Source: Thalassobius sp049116315
GTDB taxonomy: Bacteria; Pseudomonadota; Alphaproteobacteria; Rhodobacterales; Rhodobacteraceae
Direction: 5' to 3'
Length of the DNA: 64,000 nucleotides
NCBI GenBank assembly: GCA_049116315.1
Contig: JAGDZD010000008.1
Location: 1 to 64,000 of the forward strand
Part shown: positions 15,503 to 24,104 of the stretch, piece after piece
How positions within the stretch are numbered: position 1 is the stretch's first letter
Layout of the letters: every line of letters begins with the position of its first letter
The notes under the pieces: generated by a model
Told to the model about the DNA's origin: nothing
The model's input: the letters and a program-made list of their open reading frames with translations, nothing else
The model's database searches: none
Program-made: the position numbers and the translations under genes

Positions 15503-16987
15503 GTGAATGACTTCATTTCCCCGCTACTTGCGCGCCTCACCCGTAAGGACCTGCTTGAAACCCGTGCATTGATCGGTGGTCGCTGGATCCAATCCAGTGC
15601 GTCCGGCGCGACATTTGAGGTTAAAAACCCTTCAAACTTGAACAGCCTTGCAACCTTGCCGGACCTCGGGCGCGCAGAAACCGCACAAGCCATCGATGTT
15701 GCAAAGACAGCGCAGGCAGAATGGGCCAAGCAGAGCGGAAAAGACCGCAGCCGCGTGTTAAAGCGCTGGTATGATTTGATGGTTGAGCACGCGGATGATC
15801 TGGCGATACTCCTGACGGCAGAGATGGGAAAACCCTTGGCCGAGGCAAAGGGGGAAATCCTATACGGCGCCAGTTACATCGAGTGGTTCGCCGAAGAAGC
15901 CAAGCGCATCTATGGCGACTTGATCCCCGGCCATCAGCCGGACAAGCGAATAATGGTGCAAAAACAGCCCATTGGCGTCGTCGGTTCGATCACGCCTTGG
16001 AATTTTCCAAATGCCATGATTGCCAGAAAAGCAGCGCCTGCGCTTGCGGTGGGCTGTGCCTTTGTGGCGAAGCCCGCTGCGGAAACACCGCTGTCGGCTT
16101 TGGCGATGGCCAAACTTGCGTTGGAGGCTGGTTTGCCCAAGGGGTTGTTTTCGGTCGTGACCTCAACCCAGAGCGCCGAAATAGGCAAAGAATTCTGCGA
16201 AAACCCAACGGTGCGCAAGCTGACCTTTACCGGCTCTACCAATGTGGGGCGTATTTTGATGCGCCAATCGGCGGATCAGATCATGAAAACCTCGATGGAG
16301 CTTGGCGGCAATGCGCCTTTTATCGTCTTTGATGACGCTGATCTGGATGCGGCCGTCGAAGGGGCGATGATTTCCAAATTTCGCAACAATGGCCAGACCT
16401 GTGTCTGTGCCAATCGGATCTATGTACAAGCCAAGGTCTATGACGCTTTCACCGATAAGCTTGCGCAAGCGGTGGCAAACATGAAGGTGGGGGACGGCTT
16501 TGAAGAGGGGGTGTCGGCTGGCCCGCTGATCAGCGAAGCCGCCGTCAAGAAGGCGCAAGATCACATCGCAGACGCCACCGAAAAGGGTGCAAAAATTGTG
16601 ACCGGTGGCAAGCCGCACGCGCTCGGGGGGACATATTTTGAACCCACCGTTTTGACCGGTGTGACCCGGAAGATGCGGGTCGCAAGTGACGAAACTTTCG
16701 GCCCGGTGGCGCCGTTGTTTAAGTTTGACACAGTGGACGAGGTGATCGAGCAAGCCAATGACACCATCTATGGCCTGGCCTCTTACTTTTATGCCAATGA
16801 TCTAAACAACGTCTGGCGGGTGGCAGAGGCCCTTGAATACGGGATGGTTGGGGTCAACACCGGTCTCATCTCCACCGAAGTGGCGCCCTTTGGCGGCGTC
16901 AAACAATCGGGTCAAGGGCGGGAAGGCTCTAAATATGGCTGCGAGGATTACCTTGAGATGAAATATATTTGTTTTGGCGGGATCTAA
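15503..16987 (+). CDS. gabD: Succinate-semialdehyde dehydrogenase (GabD-like aldehyde dehydrogenase)
   Basis: The 494-residue ALDH has the catalytic residues N168 (TPWNFPN), K190, E266 (MELGGN) and C300 in NNGQTCVCANR, the last stretch being diagnostic of GabD-type enzymes. The C-terminus (KYGCEDYLEMKYICFGG) also matches that family closely. It oxidises succinate semialdehyde, or a related semialdehyde, to the acid with NADP. Translation starts at GTG 15503 after AGGAA. Together with the iron dehydrogenase it would convert a 4-hydroxy acid to a dicarboxylate entering the TCA cycle. Glutarate semialdehyde is an alternative substrate. Confidence 0.88.
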   Translation: MNDFISPLLARLTRKDLLETRALIGGRWIQSSASGATFEVKNPSNLNSLATLPDLGRAETAQAIDVAKTAQAEWAKQSGKDRSRVLKRWYDLMVEHADDLAILLTAEMGKPLAEAKGEILYGASYIEWFAEEAKRIYGDLIPGHQPDKRIMVQKQPIGVVGSITPWNFPNAMIARKAAPALAVGCAFVAKPAAETPLSALAMAKLALEAGLPKGLFSVVTSTQSAEIGKEFCENPTVRKLTFTGSTNVGRILMRQSADQIMKTSMELGGNAPFIVFDDADLDAAVEGAMISKFRNNGQTCVCANRIYVQAKVYDAFTDKLAQAVANMKVGDGFEEGVSAGPLISEAAVKKAQDHIADATEKGAKIVTGGKPHALGGTYFEPTVLTGVTRKMRVASDETFGPVAPLFKFDTVDEVIEQANDTIYGLASYFYANDLNNVWRVAEALEYGMVGVNTGLISTEVAPFGGVKQSGQGREGSKYGCEDYLEMKYICFGGI

Positions 16988-16988
16988 C

Positions 16989-17034
16989 GAGCGCTTGGCG
17001 CTCGAAACCAAGCCATTCTGAGCGCCCTCCGCTC
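16989..17034. repeat. Two GAGCG-N5-CGCTC mini-hairpins (copies 4 and 5)
   Basis: Copies lie at 16989-17003 (spacer CTTGG, stem extended to CGAGCGC/GCGCTCG when read with its flanks) and 17020-17034 (spacer CCCTC), directly after the semialdehyde dehydrogenase stop. The paired arrangement matches the one at 8260-8305. Confidence 0.6.
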
Positions 17035-17121
17035 TGGATGGCCCGGATCCCAGCTACTGCTGCGTGCAGCGGTCGCGTTCAATTGTGACAGGCATTGAAC
17101 GCGACTTTGGGAGGATCTTTT

Positions 17122-17925
17122 ATGCCCTATCTCGACTTAAAAACCGGTATCCGGATGCACTATCGTGATGGCGGCAGCGGCAAGCCGCTGCTGTTTATTC
17201 CCGGCTTGTCTGCCACGGTAGATACGTGGAATTATCAGGTGCTTGACCTGCACGAAAGCCACCGATGTATCTGTGTGGATTTGCGCGGTCATGGCGACAG
17301 CGATAAACCCACTTCAGACTACACCTACGCAGAAATGTGCGAGGACATCGCCGATGTCATTCATCAGCTCGAACTGGAGGACGTGACCCTTGTGGGGTGG
17401 TCTATGGGCGCGGGTGTCGCGCTGAAATACGCGACCGAATTCAATCATAACAACCGGGTCAGCCGGGTGGCGATGGCGGGCGCTGCGACGCCTCGGTTTA
17501 CCCCCACCGCCGACGAACCGTTCGGAATGGATGCAGACACCGCGCAGGCCTCTCTCGAAGGGATTCGGATTGCCTTGCCCGAAACCATGAACGCCTTTGG
17601 TGGTGCGAATTTCCACCGGGAAGATATGGCGGCGACCACTCAATGGTTCCTGTCTATGTGGCTGAAAATGCCCGCATATGTTGGCTATAAATACTTCAAA
17701 ACTCTGCTAGAGGAGGATCTGCGCGAAAACCTAAGCCGATTGGATTTGCCGTTGCTTTTGCTGCATGGACGTCATGACTTGGTCAGCGACCCACGGTGGG
17801 CAGACTACATGGCGGCGCGAAAATCGGATGCCAAATTGGTGTGGTTTGAAAACAGCGGGCACGCCTTGATGGTCGAAGAACCCGATAAGTTTTCGCGCGA
17901 ACTTGCTGCCTTTGTTGCGGGGTGA
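17122..17925 (+). CDS. Alpha/beta hydrolase (lactonase/esterase-like)
   Basis: I start at ATG 17122, 6 bases after GGGAGGA. The 267-residue protein has the fold's oxyanion segment (LFIPGLS), nucleophile elbow GWSMG with S94, an acid loop (LHGRHDLVSDP) and the catalytic His (NSGHALMVEEP). No signal peptide is seen, so it acts in the cytoplasm. It resembles 3-oxoadipate enol-lactonase and esterase-type enzymes. In this operon it could hydrolyse an imported lactone or ester to the hydroxy acid used by the dehydrogenases. Confidence 0.86.
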   Translation: MPYLDLKTGIRMHYRDGGSGKPLLFIPGLSATVDTWNYQVLDLHESHRCICVDLRGHGDSDKPTSDYTYAEMCEDIADVIHQLELEDVTLVGWSMGAGVALKYATEFNHNNRVSRVAMAGAATPRFTPTADEPFGMDADTAQASLEGIRIALPETMNAFGGANFHREDMAATTQWFLSMWLKMPAYVGYKYFKTLLEEDLRENLSRLDLPLLLLHGRHDLVSDPRWADYMAARKSDAKLVWFENSGHALMVEEPDKFSRELAAFVAG

Positions 17926-17929
17926 TGCG

Positions 17930-19117
17930 CTAGCGGAGGGCGCTGTGAACCAGCGCCTTCAATTCTGACCGAAGCGGGTGCGCACCAGATGGGATCAGCT
18001 GGGTGAAAAAGATGCAAGTCACCTGAGTGATCGGGTCGATCCAAAAATACGTGCCAGCCAAACCGCCCCAGCCGAAATCCCCAGCGCTGCCCGCCATGCC
18101 GCTGCGTTCTGGCGCCAAAACAACCGCACCACCCAAACCAAATCCCACACCCACCATAGGCATTTCCGCAAAAGAGGTGGGCCCCATGTCGGCGATGTCA
18201 CACCCAAGGTGATTGCGCTTCATTGAGTGTAACAAAGGGGCGGGCAGGATCTCGACACCATCAACCGTGCCGTCCAACCGCAGCATTTCTGCAAAGCGAA
18301 AGTAATCATGTAAGGTCGAGACCAGACCACCGCCGCCCGCAAACATTCGATCTTGGCGCGGCCCAAAGATGCTGTGCGCCCCGGCATCAAACAGTTTCAG
18401 CGGCTCCTCTTCGCTGTAGACGTGGCAATCGGCCAACTCTGCCAGCCGGTCCTGAGGCACGGTGAAAAAGGTGTCTTTCATGCCCAATGGATCAAAAATA
18501 CGGTCTTGGAAAACCTGATCCAAACTCTGCCCCGTGATGACCTCGATCACGGCCCCAAGGATGTCGATCCCGATTGAATACTCCCAGCGCGTCCCCGGAC
18601 AAAACGCGAGGGGCTGCTGCGCGATGCGCTGCACCATGGCTTGCAGGGGACCGCTTTCGGGCTCAAAATTGAGGCCTTGGTCTTGGTAGTGATCCGGCAG
18701 CAAGCCTGAATTAAAGCCATAGGTCAGACCCGAAGTGTGCACCATCAACTGAAACAGGCTGGGGGGCGGCACGGGCTCGGTTTGCCCTATGTGATCCGCA
18801 CCGTTGACCAGCGCACGACAGTGCGAGAACGCAGGCAAGAAGTCAGAGACCGGTTGTTCAAGCGACAATCGACCTTCGTTCATCAGCTGCATCACCACAA
18901 CCGAGGTCACAGGTTTGGTCATCGAATAGATGCGCGTGAGCGTATCGATTTCATACGGAAGATCCTGTGCCAAAGACCGTTTTCCTTGGGCATGCAGCAT
19001 CGCGATCTCGCCGTTTTGCGCCAAAAGAAGGGACGAGCCTGCAATGCGACCGCGCTCATGGTTGGACTGCATCCACTGCTTGATGGATGCGAATTTTTCT
19101 GTGTTCAAAGCCTGCAT
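17930..19117 (-). CDS. Beta-lactamase-fold serine hydrolase (class C/EstB-like esterase)
   Basis: The chosen ATG (19117) has GGAGG 5 bases upstream; a longer frame to 19204 lacks a ribosome site. The 395-residue protein has the SxxK catalytic motif SMTK (S65, K68) in RIYSMTKPVTS, a Tyr motif (WEYSIG) and a GWGG segment near the C-terminus. These define the beta-lactamase/transpeptidase-like family, whose members are often esterases. No signal peptide is apparent. It is convergent with the alpha/beta hydrolase gene, 4 bases away, and divergent from the second binding-protein gene. An ester or lactone substrate is inferred from context. Confidence 0.85.
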   Translation of the reverse strand: MQALNTEKFASIKQWMQSNHERGRIAGSSLLLAQNGEIAMLHAQGKRSLAQDLPYEIDTLTRIYSMTKPVTSVVVMQLMNEGRLSLEQPVSDFLPAFSHCRALVNGADHIGQTEPVPPPSLFQLMVHTSGLTYGFNSGLLPDHYQDQGLNFEPESGPLQAMVQRIAQQPLAFCPGTRWEYSIGIDILGAVIEVITGQSLDQVFQDRIFDPLGMKDTFFTVPQDRLAELADCHVYSEEEPLKLFDAGAHSIFGPRQDRMFAGGGGLVSTLHDYFRFAEMLRLDGTVDGVEILPAPLLHSMKRNHLGCDIADMGPTSFAEMPMVGVGFGLGGAVVLAPERSGMAGSAGDFGWGGLAGTYFWIDPITQVTCIFFTQLIPSGAHPLRSELKALVHSALR

Positions 19118-19215
19118 ACCGCCCTCCGTTTTTGGCACACTACTCTTCAACGCGGCGCCGTCAAATCGCAACATTTGAGAGGATGAGCGCTTTGCGCACA
19201 TCATATTTCCGGATT

Positions 19216-19230
19216 GAGCGCCTGCCGCTC
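19216..19230. repeat. GAGCG-N5-CGCTC mini-hairpin (copy 6)
   Basis: Identical arms with spacer CCTGC, lying between the divergent serine hydrolase and second binding-protein genes. It extends to TGAGCG/CGCTCA, like the copy at 8291. Confidence 0.6.
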
Positions 19231-19318
19231 ACCCAACTCACCCAGCTCTTTTGACCTTTTTGCCCCGTCGCTTCGGAATGCCATCGCGGGAGGAGAACAC
19301 CCGCTGGAGGAGAAAGTG

Positions 19319-20593
19319 ATGAAAGCGAATTTGAAGTCTACTGCTATTCTTAGCGGTCTGCTGGCGAGCACAATGATGGCCACCCCTGTGGTTGCGCAAG
19401 ATGTGGTCAAACTGGGTCTTGTGACCTTTCTGTCGGGGCCTGCTGCAGGGCCCGCCGGTGTGCCTGCGCGCAATGGCGCAGAGTTGATCATTGAGGCGAT
19501 CAACGAAGGGCGCATGCCGCCACCCTATGATCAAGCGGGGATTGCTGGCCAAATGGTCGAGCCGGTCTTTATTGATGAAAACAGCAAACAAAAGGTTGCG
19601 GACTATAAAAAGCTGATCAGCAAGCAAGAGGTTGATGCGGTGATCGGCTATATCTCGTCAGGCAGTTGCAAAGCGATTGCGCCCGTTGCCGAAGAAGAGA
19701 AAGCGCTGACGATTTTTGTCAGTTGCGGCACGCCCCAGATTTTCGAAGAGATTGTCACTGATCCCAAGTACACGTTCCGGTCGACGGGCCACGCCACCAG
19801 CGGCGCGGTGGGCGCGGCGCGCTACATTCTGGATACCCAACCCGAATTGGAAACGATTTCGGGCTTGAACCAAAACTATGCGTGGGGCCATGACAGTTGG
19901 CGTGATTTTTCGCAGTCGGTGAGCCAGCTTAAGGCCAGCGTTGGCGTTGCGAACGAACAGTTCCCAAAGATTTTTGCCGGTCAATACGGGTCTGAAATCA
20001 CATCGCTTTTGACCAACAAAACCGATGTTGTTCATTCCAGCCTGTGGGGCGGTGACCTTGAAGCCTTTATTATCCAAGCGTCAAGCCGTGGTGTATTTGA
20101 CAAAAGCCGCGTGGCCCTGACCGCGGATGTGCCGATGGAGCTGTTGGGCAACCGCATTCCGGATGGAACGGTGATGGGGGCCCGTGGGCCGCACAATCCG
20201 TTCACTGCGGATACGACCCTGAACAAATGGTTTTTTGCTGAATATGTGGACCGCTTTGGGAGCGAGCCAATCGGCGCGTCTTATCAAATGGTTCAAGGCA
20301 TTCTTGCGATGAAAAGTGCGGCAGATTCAGCCGGCTCGGTCGAGGCTGACAATGTGTCATCTGTGCTGGCTGGGCTGAGTTTCCCCTCCCCTGAGGGGGA
20401 GGTCAAAATGGCCTTGTCCAATGGTCACCAAGCGATCATCGATATCGCCTATGGCGAGTTCAAATGGGATGAAGACGCCGAACGTGGCACATTGATCAAT
20501 GTGAAATCCTTCCCTGCTGAATGTGTAAACCCTTCGGTGGGTGAAACCAGCGTGGATTGGATCAAATCCGGTCTCAAATCAAACGGCTGCTAA
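19319..20593 (+). CDS. Second ABC periplasmic binding protein (paralogue of the 8471 gene product)
   Basis: ATG 19319 follows GGAGGAGAAAGTG. The 424-residue protein has a clear signal peptide (AILSGLLASTMMATPVVAQD) and a mature start VKLGLVTFLSGPAAGPAGVPA. It shares long identical blocks with the first binding protein, for example GYISSGSCKAIAP and GTPQIFEEIVT. It has no permease or ATPase of its own and is followed by a terminator. The likely role is to feed the same LivHMGF-type channel with a second ligand or at a different affinity. Confidence 0.9.
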   Translation: MKANLKSTAILSGLLASTMMATPVVAQDVVKLGLVTFLSGPAAGPAGVPARNGAELIIEAINEGRMPPPYDQAGIAGQMVEPVFIDENSKQKVADYKKLISKQEVDAVIGYISSGSCKAIAPVAEEEKALTIFVSCGTPQIFEEIVTDPKYTFRSTGHATSGAVGAARYILDTQPELETISGLNQNYAWGHDSWRDFSQSVSQLKASVGVANEQFPKIFAGQYGSEITSLLTNKTDVVHSSLWGGDLEAFIIQASSRGVFDKSRVALTADVPMELLGNRIPDGTVMGARGPHNPFTADTTLNKWFFAEYVDRFGSEPIGASYQMVQGILAMKSAADSAGSVEADNVSSVLAGLSFPSPEGEVKMALSNGHQAIIDIAYGEFKWDEDAERGTLINVKSFPAECVNPSVGETSVDWIKSGLKSNGC

Positions 20594-20610
20594 GGCATCT
20601 CTGTGATCTC

Positions 20611-20643
20611 AAGGCTGGCGAAGATCTGTTCGCCAGTCTTTTG
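20611..20643 (+). terminator. Rho-independent terminator
   Basis: GGCTGGCGAA pairs with TTCGCCAGTC (one G-U pair) over a 6-nt loop, followed by TTTT. It lies 20 bases after the second binding-protein gene, which it terminates. Confidence 0.8.
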
Positions 20644-20742
20644 CCGGGCACAAGGCTCTGCTTAGACACAGTCACGACTGAGGCGCCATCGCGGGTGTTG
20701 GGCGCCTTAGGGGCCGGGTATTTCGTTGGCGCTTTACGTTTC

Positions 20743-21285
20743 TTAATCCCGTAGCATCAGCATCGCCAAATCGGATATTTCGTCGCGTGCCAGGACATTG
20801 TTTTTGGGAAATGGCAGCATCAAGCGACCGATGGCCGCCCAATATAACAGTTTGGCCCGCGCGTGCGCAGTAGGGTTGGGCACACCGCTGCTGAGCAGCA
20901 GTTTTTCAGCAACCATGATCCGTTCTTGATCAACTTGTTCAACCGCCTTTGCGACGCTTTCTGCGACGGTTGACCACGATCTCACGGCCCGCTCCAAAAC
21001 TTCGCCAGAGCGCAGGGTCACCTGCAACAGGGTGTCCAAAGCATCCTGAGGGTTTGCGGTCTCTTGCGCCTGTTGTGCGATTTGTCCGCTGGTTTTGTTG
21101 GACCAATGGGCAATGATCGCGGTGTGAAACGCGTCGAGGCTGTCAAAATGATAGTAGAAACTGCCGCGCGTTACATTCAGCTTTTTGGCCAAGGGCTGGG
21201 CTTTCAATGCGCCATAGCCGTGGTCTCGCAGCTCGGTTAAGGCAAGGTTGAGCCAATCTTCGGGGGTGAGTGAGGGTGTCTCCAT
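20743..21285 (-). CDS. TetR-family transcriptional regulator
   Basis: I use ATG 21285, which gives 180 residues; the longer frame would include the operators. The N-terminal helix-turn-helix reads GYGALKAQPLAKKLNVTRGSFYYHFDSLDAF, the canonical TetR recognition segment. The C-terminal part is helical, as in ligand-binding domains. It is divergent from a VOC-domain gene across a 72-base gap holding two ATACA-N4-TGTAT palindromes, so it probably represses both genes. The effector is unknown. Confidence 0.88.
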   Translation of the reverse strand: METPSLTPEDWLNLALTELRDHGYGALKAQPLAKKLNVTRGSFYYHFDSLDAFHTAIIAHWSNKTSGQIAQQAQETANPQDALDTLLQVTLRSGEVLERAVRSWSTVAESVAKAVEQVDQERIMVAEKLLLSSGVPNPTAHARAKLLYWAAIGRLMLPFPKNNVLARDEISDLAMLMLRD

Positions 21286-21294
21286 TCTATAGAC

Positions 21295-21338
21295 ATACAC
21301 CAATGTATCCTGTAAGCAACATACACATATGTATGTTG
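21295..21338. promoter_or_regulatory. Twin TetR-type operators between tetR and the VOC gene
   Basis: ATACA-N4-TGTAT occurs at 21295-21308 and at 21321-21334. The second is the core of a longer palindrome (21317-21338) with 8-bp arms CAACATAC/GTATGTTG. Centres are 26 bases apart, about two and a half helical turns. The sites fill the divergent promoter region. Confidence 0.75.
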
Positions 21339-21357
21339 GCATCTTGAGGAGACCAAA

Positions 21358-21729
21358 ATGAACCGCGCTTTTGTAAACATCCTGACCGGTGACGTCGCTG
21401 CCACGGCGCAGTTTTATCAAGATCTGCTTGGGATGACGCGGGCGGGCGACTTTGGCTGGTTTGTCCTTTTGTCCCATGCGCAAATGCCCCAGCTAGAATT
21501 GGGCATTCTGGACCGCGATCATGATACGATCCCCGAAGGGATTACGGCACGTCCAGCAGGGATCATCGCCACGTTTGTTGTTGAGGACGTCGAGGTGATC
21601 CACGCAAAAGCCGTCGCGATGAACGCCGAGATCATCCAAGAGCCAACCGATCTGCCCTATGGGCAGCGGCGCTTGCTGCTGCGGGATCCGGCGGGCACAG
21701 TCGTCGATGTCAGCGCGCCCATTCGTTAG
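21358..21729 (+). CDS. VOC-superfamily (glyoxalase/dioxygenase-like) protein
   Basis: The 123-residue protein has the beta-alpha-beta-beta-beta module layout of the vicinal oxygen chelate superfamily, starting AFVNILTGDVAATAQFYQDLLGM and ending LLLRDPAGTVVDVSAP. An acidic residue (LELGIL) could serve as a metal ligand, but no His is at the usual first position, so catalysis is uncertain. Members include glyoxalase I, dioxygenases and drug-binding proteins. GAGGAG precedes the ATG. It is almost certainly the target of the divergent TetR regulator. Confidence 0.82.
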   Translation: MNRAFVNILTGDVAATAQFYQDLLGMTRAGDFGWFVLLSHAQMPQLELGILDRDHDTIPEGITARPAGIIATFVVEDVEVIHAKAVAMNAEIIQEPTDLPYGQRRLLLRDPAGTVVDVSAPIR

Positions 21730-22104
21730 GTGGGCTGTTGCGACACGGATTTCCCCACTTCTCTGGGATCGCAGCCCGCCCATATTGCCAGACAAGTAAG
21801 GGTTTGGTGCCAGCTGGATATGCGGCTGGATCACGATGCCAACAGCAATCCGACATGTTCCAGAGGGTCGCATCGGCAGCGACTGTATTGAAGCCCCGTC
21901 CAGCCAGACCGGCATTGTCTTGCTGTGCTTGACGGGCTGGGGACGCGGGACCGTAAGATCACCTTGCCAGAGCGTTATGTGGTCAGGGCCGCGCCCCTCA
22001 GGTGACCTGTGCCAAGACTTGCCGGCCACAGCGTTCCACTCGATTCAAGCGCGGCATCTGCCACATTCCGAGACGCCCTTCGTTGATGCATTGCCAATGC
22101 GCCC
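21730..22104. other. Intergenic region, no gene recognised
   Basis: About 375 bases between the VOC gene and the convergent flavin reductase-like gene. Open frames here (for example 21836-22108) lack a ribosome site and protein-like composition. No terminator or repeat is obvious. Confidence 0.5.
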
Positions 22105-22710
22105 TTAGTCTGTAGGGCGATTGAGGCTGAACACGTCACTCACGCGGGTGTAGTCGCGATAGCCCATGCGGGCGAGGGGCTGAAATTTTGTGACATCAAA
22201 AATTCCATCCTCCAGATAGGCGTCTTGCAAATGGATCCCGACAACCTCGCCAAAGACGGCGATATTGGCCGCGCCGGGCAGGTCCACAACCTTGACCAGT
22301 TTGCATTCCATACTGGCGGGCGCTGCGGTGACCCGGGAACAGGCGATCGCCGAGCATTCTGTCCGCTCCAGCCCTGCAAGGTCGAATTCGTCCACGTCAC
22401 GCGGGCAGGGTTTTGAGGTGGCGTTCATCGCATCGCGCATTTCAAAACCCACCACATTGACGCAAAACACGCCGGTATCGATGATATTGCCAACTGTGTC
22501 TTTGCCGCGCGACCGGTCCGCTTTGCTGGCGGTTGACGCGACCATGACCTGAGGCGGATCATAGGAAACGCCATTGAAAAACGAATAGGGCGCTAGGTTT
22601 TCTTGACCGTCCAAGCCGCGGGTTGAGATCCAGCCAATCGGGCGCGGTGTGATCAGAGCGTTGAACGGGTTGTGCGACAGGCCGTGGCCGTCTTTGGGGA
22701 CATAATACAC
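22105..22710 (-). CDS. Flavin reductase-like FMN-binding split-barrel protein
   Basis: The protein has the split-barrel flavin reductase layout: NPFNALITPRPIGWISTRG near the N-terminus, LAPYSFFNGVSYDPPQVMV for FMN binding, and CNV-type strands (GVFCVNVVGFEMRDAMN). I prefer GTG 22710, with AGGAA 7 bases upstream, over GTG 22743, which has no ribosome site. The family reduces or binds flavin and often partners with monooxygenases, but none lies beside it. The partner and substrate are unknown. Confidence 0.82.
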   Translation of the reverse strand: MYYVPKDGHGLSHNPFNALITPRPIGWISTRGLDGQENLAPYSFFNGVSYDPPQVMVASTASKADRSRGKDTVGNIIDTGVFCVNVVGFEMRDAMNATSKPCPRDVDEFDLAGLERTECSAIACSRVTAAPASMECKLVKVVDLPGAANIAVFGEVVGIHLQDAYLEDGIFDVTKFQPLARMGYRDYTRVSDVFSLNRPTD

Positions 22711-22769
22711 AGTTCTATTCCTGTATTTGCTGACCTGCGCCACGTGGCAATGGCGCAGGTCAAAGAGGG

Positions 22770-23408
22770 TTATTGTGCCGCCACCAGATCCAGATCGCGG
22801 TTCATGCTGTACGTGCCGACATGTGTGGCCTTGGCGATCACGTGGCGCTCAAGTGCGGCCAGAGCGTCAGCGCCGGTAAAGGCCCCATCAAGGTCAACGT
22901 GATCTACATCCAGCGCATAGACGGTGAAGTGGTAGTGGTGAACAAGGCTGTCGTTCCACGGTGGGCAAGGGCCATCATAGCCGCCATAGTCGCCCCCCAT
23001 ATCGGCGTCGCCCGCAAACCAGTCGGTATAGCTGTTGATGCCGGTTTTACCGTAAGAGCGTTGGCCCGCTGTTTTGCCGCCCGGTGTGACGCCAAGGCTG
23101 TCGGCGCCTTCGGGAATGCTGCTGAGCGTCGCTGGAATATTCACCAAAACCCAATGGTAAAAGTCGACACGTGGCAAATCGGCAGGGACGGTTTTGCCTT
23201 CTTGGTTCACGTCCTCACCCGAAGAGGGCACATCGGGGTCATGCATAACGATAGCAAAGGAACGTGTGCCTTCGGGGGCCTCTGACCAGCTGACTGCCGG
23301 GTTGACGTTTTGCGAGAGCTCAAATCGGCCTTCGGCTGGGATTTTGCCAAATGCGAATTTTTCAGGGATAGGGGCGCCATCGGCCCAGTTTTTGATGGTG
23401 ATTTTCAT
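22770..23408 (-). CDS. PEBP family protein (YbhB/YbcL-like), cytoplasmic
   Basis: Phosphatidylethanolamine-binding-protein family. Diagnostic segments are AIVMHDPDVPS and FYHWVLVNIPA, with a later GPCPPW and HHYHFTVYALD. From ATG 23408 the product is 212 residues with no signal peptide, so it should remain in the cytoplasm. Bacterial PEBPs have no firmly established function. The next gene on the same strand encodes a secreted paralogue. Confidence 0.9.
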   Translation of the reverse strand: MKITIKNWADGAPIPEKFAFGKIPAEGRFELSQNVNPAVSWSEAPEGTRSFAIVMHDPDVPSSGEDVNQEGKTVPADLPRVDFYHWVLVNIPATLSSIPEGADSLGVTPGGKTAGQRSYGKTGINSYTDWFAGDADMGGDYGGYDGPCPPWNDSLVHHYHFTVYALDVDHVDLDGAFTGADALAALERHVIAKATHVGTYSMNRDLDLVAAQ

Positions 23409-23477
23409 GGAATTGTCTTTCGTGAGTGGGGCCCTGACACCGATCAACAGCATCAACAGGGTCAGGGCAATGTGGGA

Positions 23478-24002
23478 TCAGCGGGTGTAAACGGCTGTGA
23501 TGGTCGAAGAGGCGATGCTGTTGGCATTGACCATGTAGCCGGCCAAAGCATTGCTGACCGAATTGTCGATCGCCAGCATGGTGCCCAAAGCGTGCACCGT
23601 GAACTCATAGCGGTGCACTTCACCGGGGGGCGGGCAGGCGCCGCCAAAGCCAGTGGCACCGTAGTCATTGGTCAACTGAACCGCCGGGACATCGTTTGAA
23701 CCGCCAAGTGAGGTCACGTTTGCGGGAATGTTAAAGGCAAACCAGTGCCACCAACCGGAACCTGTAGGCGCATCTGGATCGTAGGCGGTGACAGCAAAGC
23801 TTTCGGTGCCTTCAGGCGCGCCATGCCATTCCAAAACTGGGGCAACATTGCCGCCTTCACAGCCAAAGCCTTGGAACACAAAGTCGTTGTTCAGCTTTTG
23901 GCCTTCGGCAATGTCTGGGCTTGTCAGGATAAAGCTGTCGGCCAGTGCGGGGGCAGACAGGGTAAAGCTCATCAGGGCTGCAAGGAGTGTGGTGCGGGTC
24001 AT
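23478..24002 (-). CDS. PEBP family protein (YbhB/YbcL-like), exported
   Basis: The 174-residue product starts with a Sec signal (LLAALMSFTLSAPALAD) and carries the PEBP anion-pocket motifs AYDPDAPTGSGWWHWFAFNIPA (split at the cleavable loop) and GACPPPGEVHRYEFTVHALG. It is shorter than its cytoplasmic neighbour. It is probably co-transcribed with it and lies upstream in the transcript, with the AraC regulator gene just behind it. The YHYH-domain protein encoded nearby is another frequent PEBP associate, suggesting one periplasmic system. Confidence 0.9.
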   Translation of the reverse strand: MTRTTLLAALMSFTLSAPALADSFILTSPDIAEGQKLNNDFVFQGFGCEGGNVAPVLEWHGAPEGTESFAVTAYDPDAPTGSGWWHWFAFNIPANVTSLGGSNDVPAVQLTNDYGATGFGGACPPPGEVHRYEFTVHALGTMLAIDNSVSNALAGYMVNANSIASSTITAVYTR

Positions 24003-24104
24003 TGTGATACTTCTTTCTAGGATCGTTTGTTGTTGATGAGCCTAACTTACCCATCACAACGCAGCGCCGCTTCCGGCTCCCGGTCAAGAATTATCGGATT
24101 TCGA

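Noticed and set aside
21493..22029. A minus-strand frame covering the VOC gene and the following gap
   Set aside because: Opposite a recognisable VOC protein; no ribosome site and no family resemblance.
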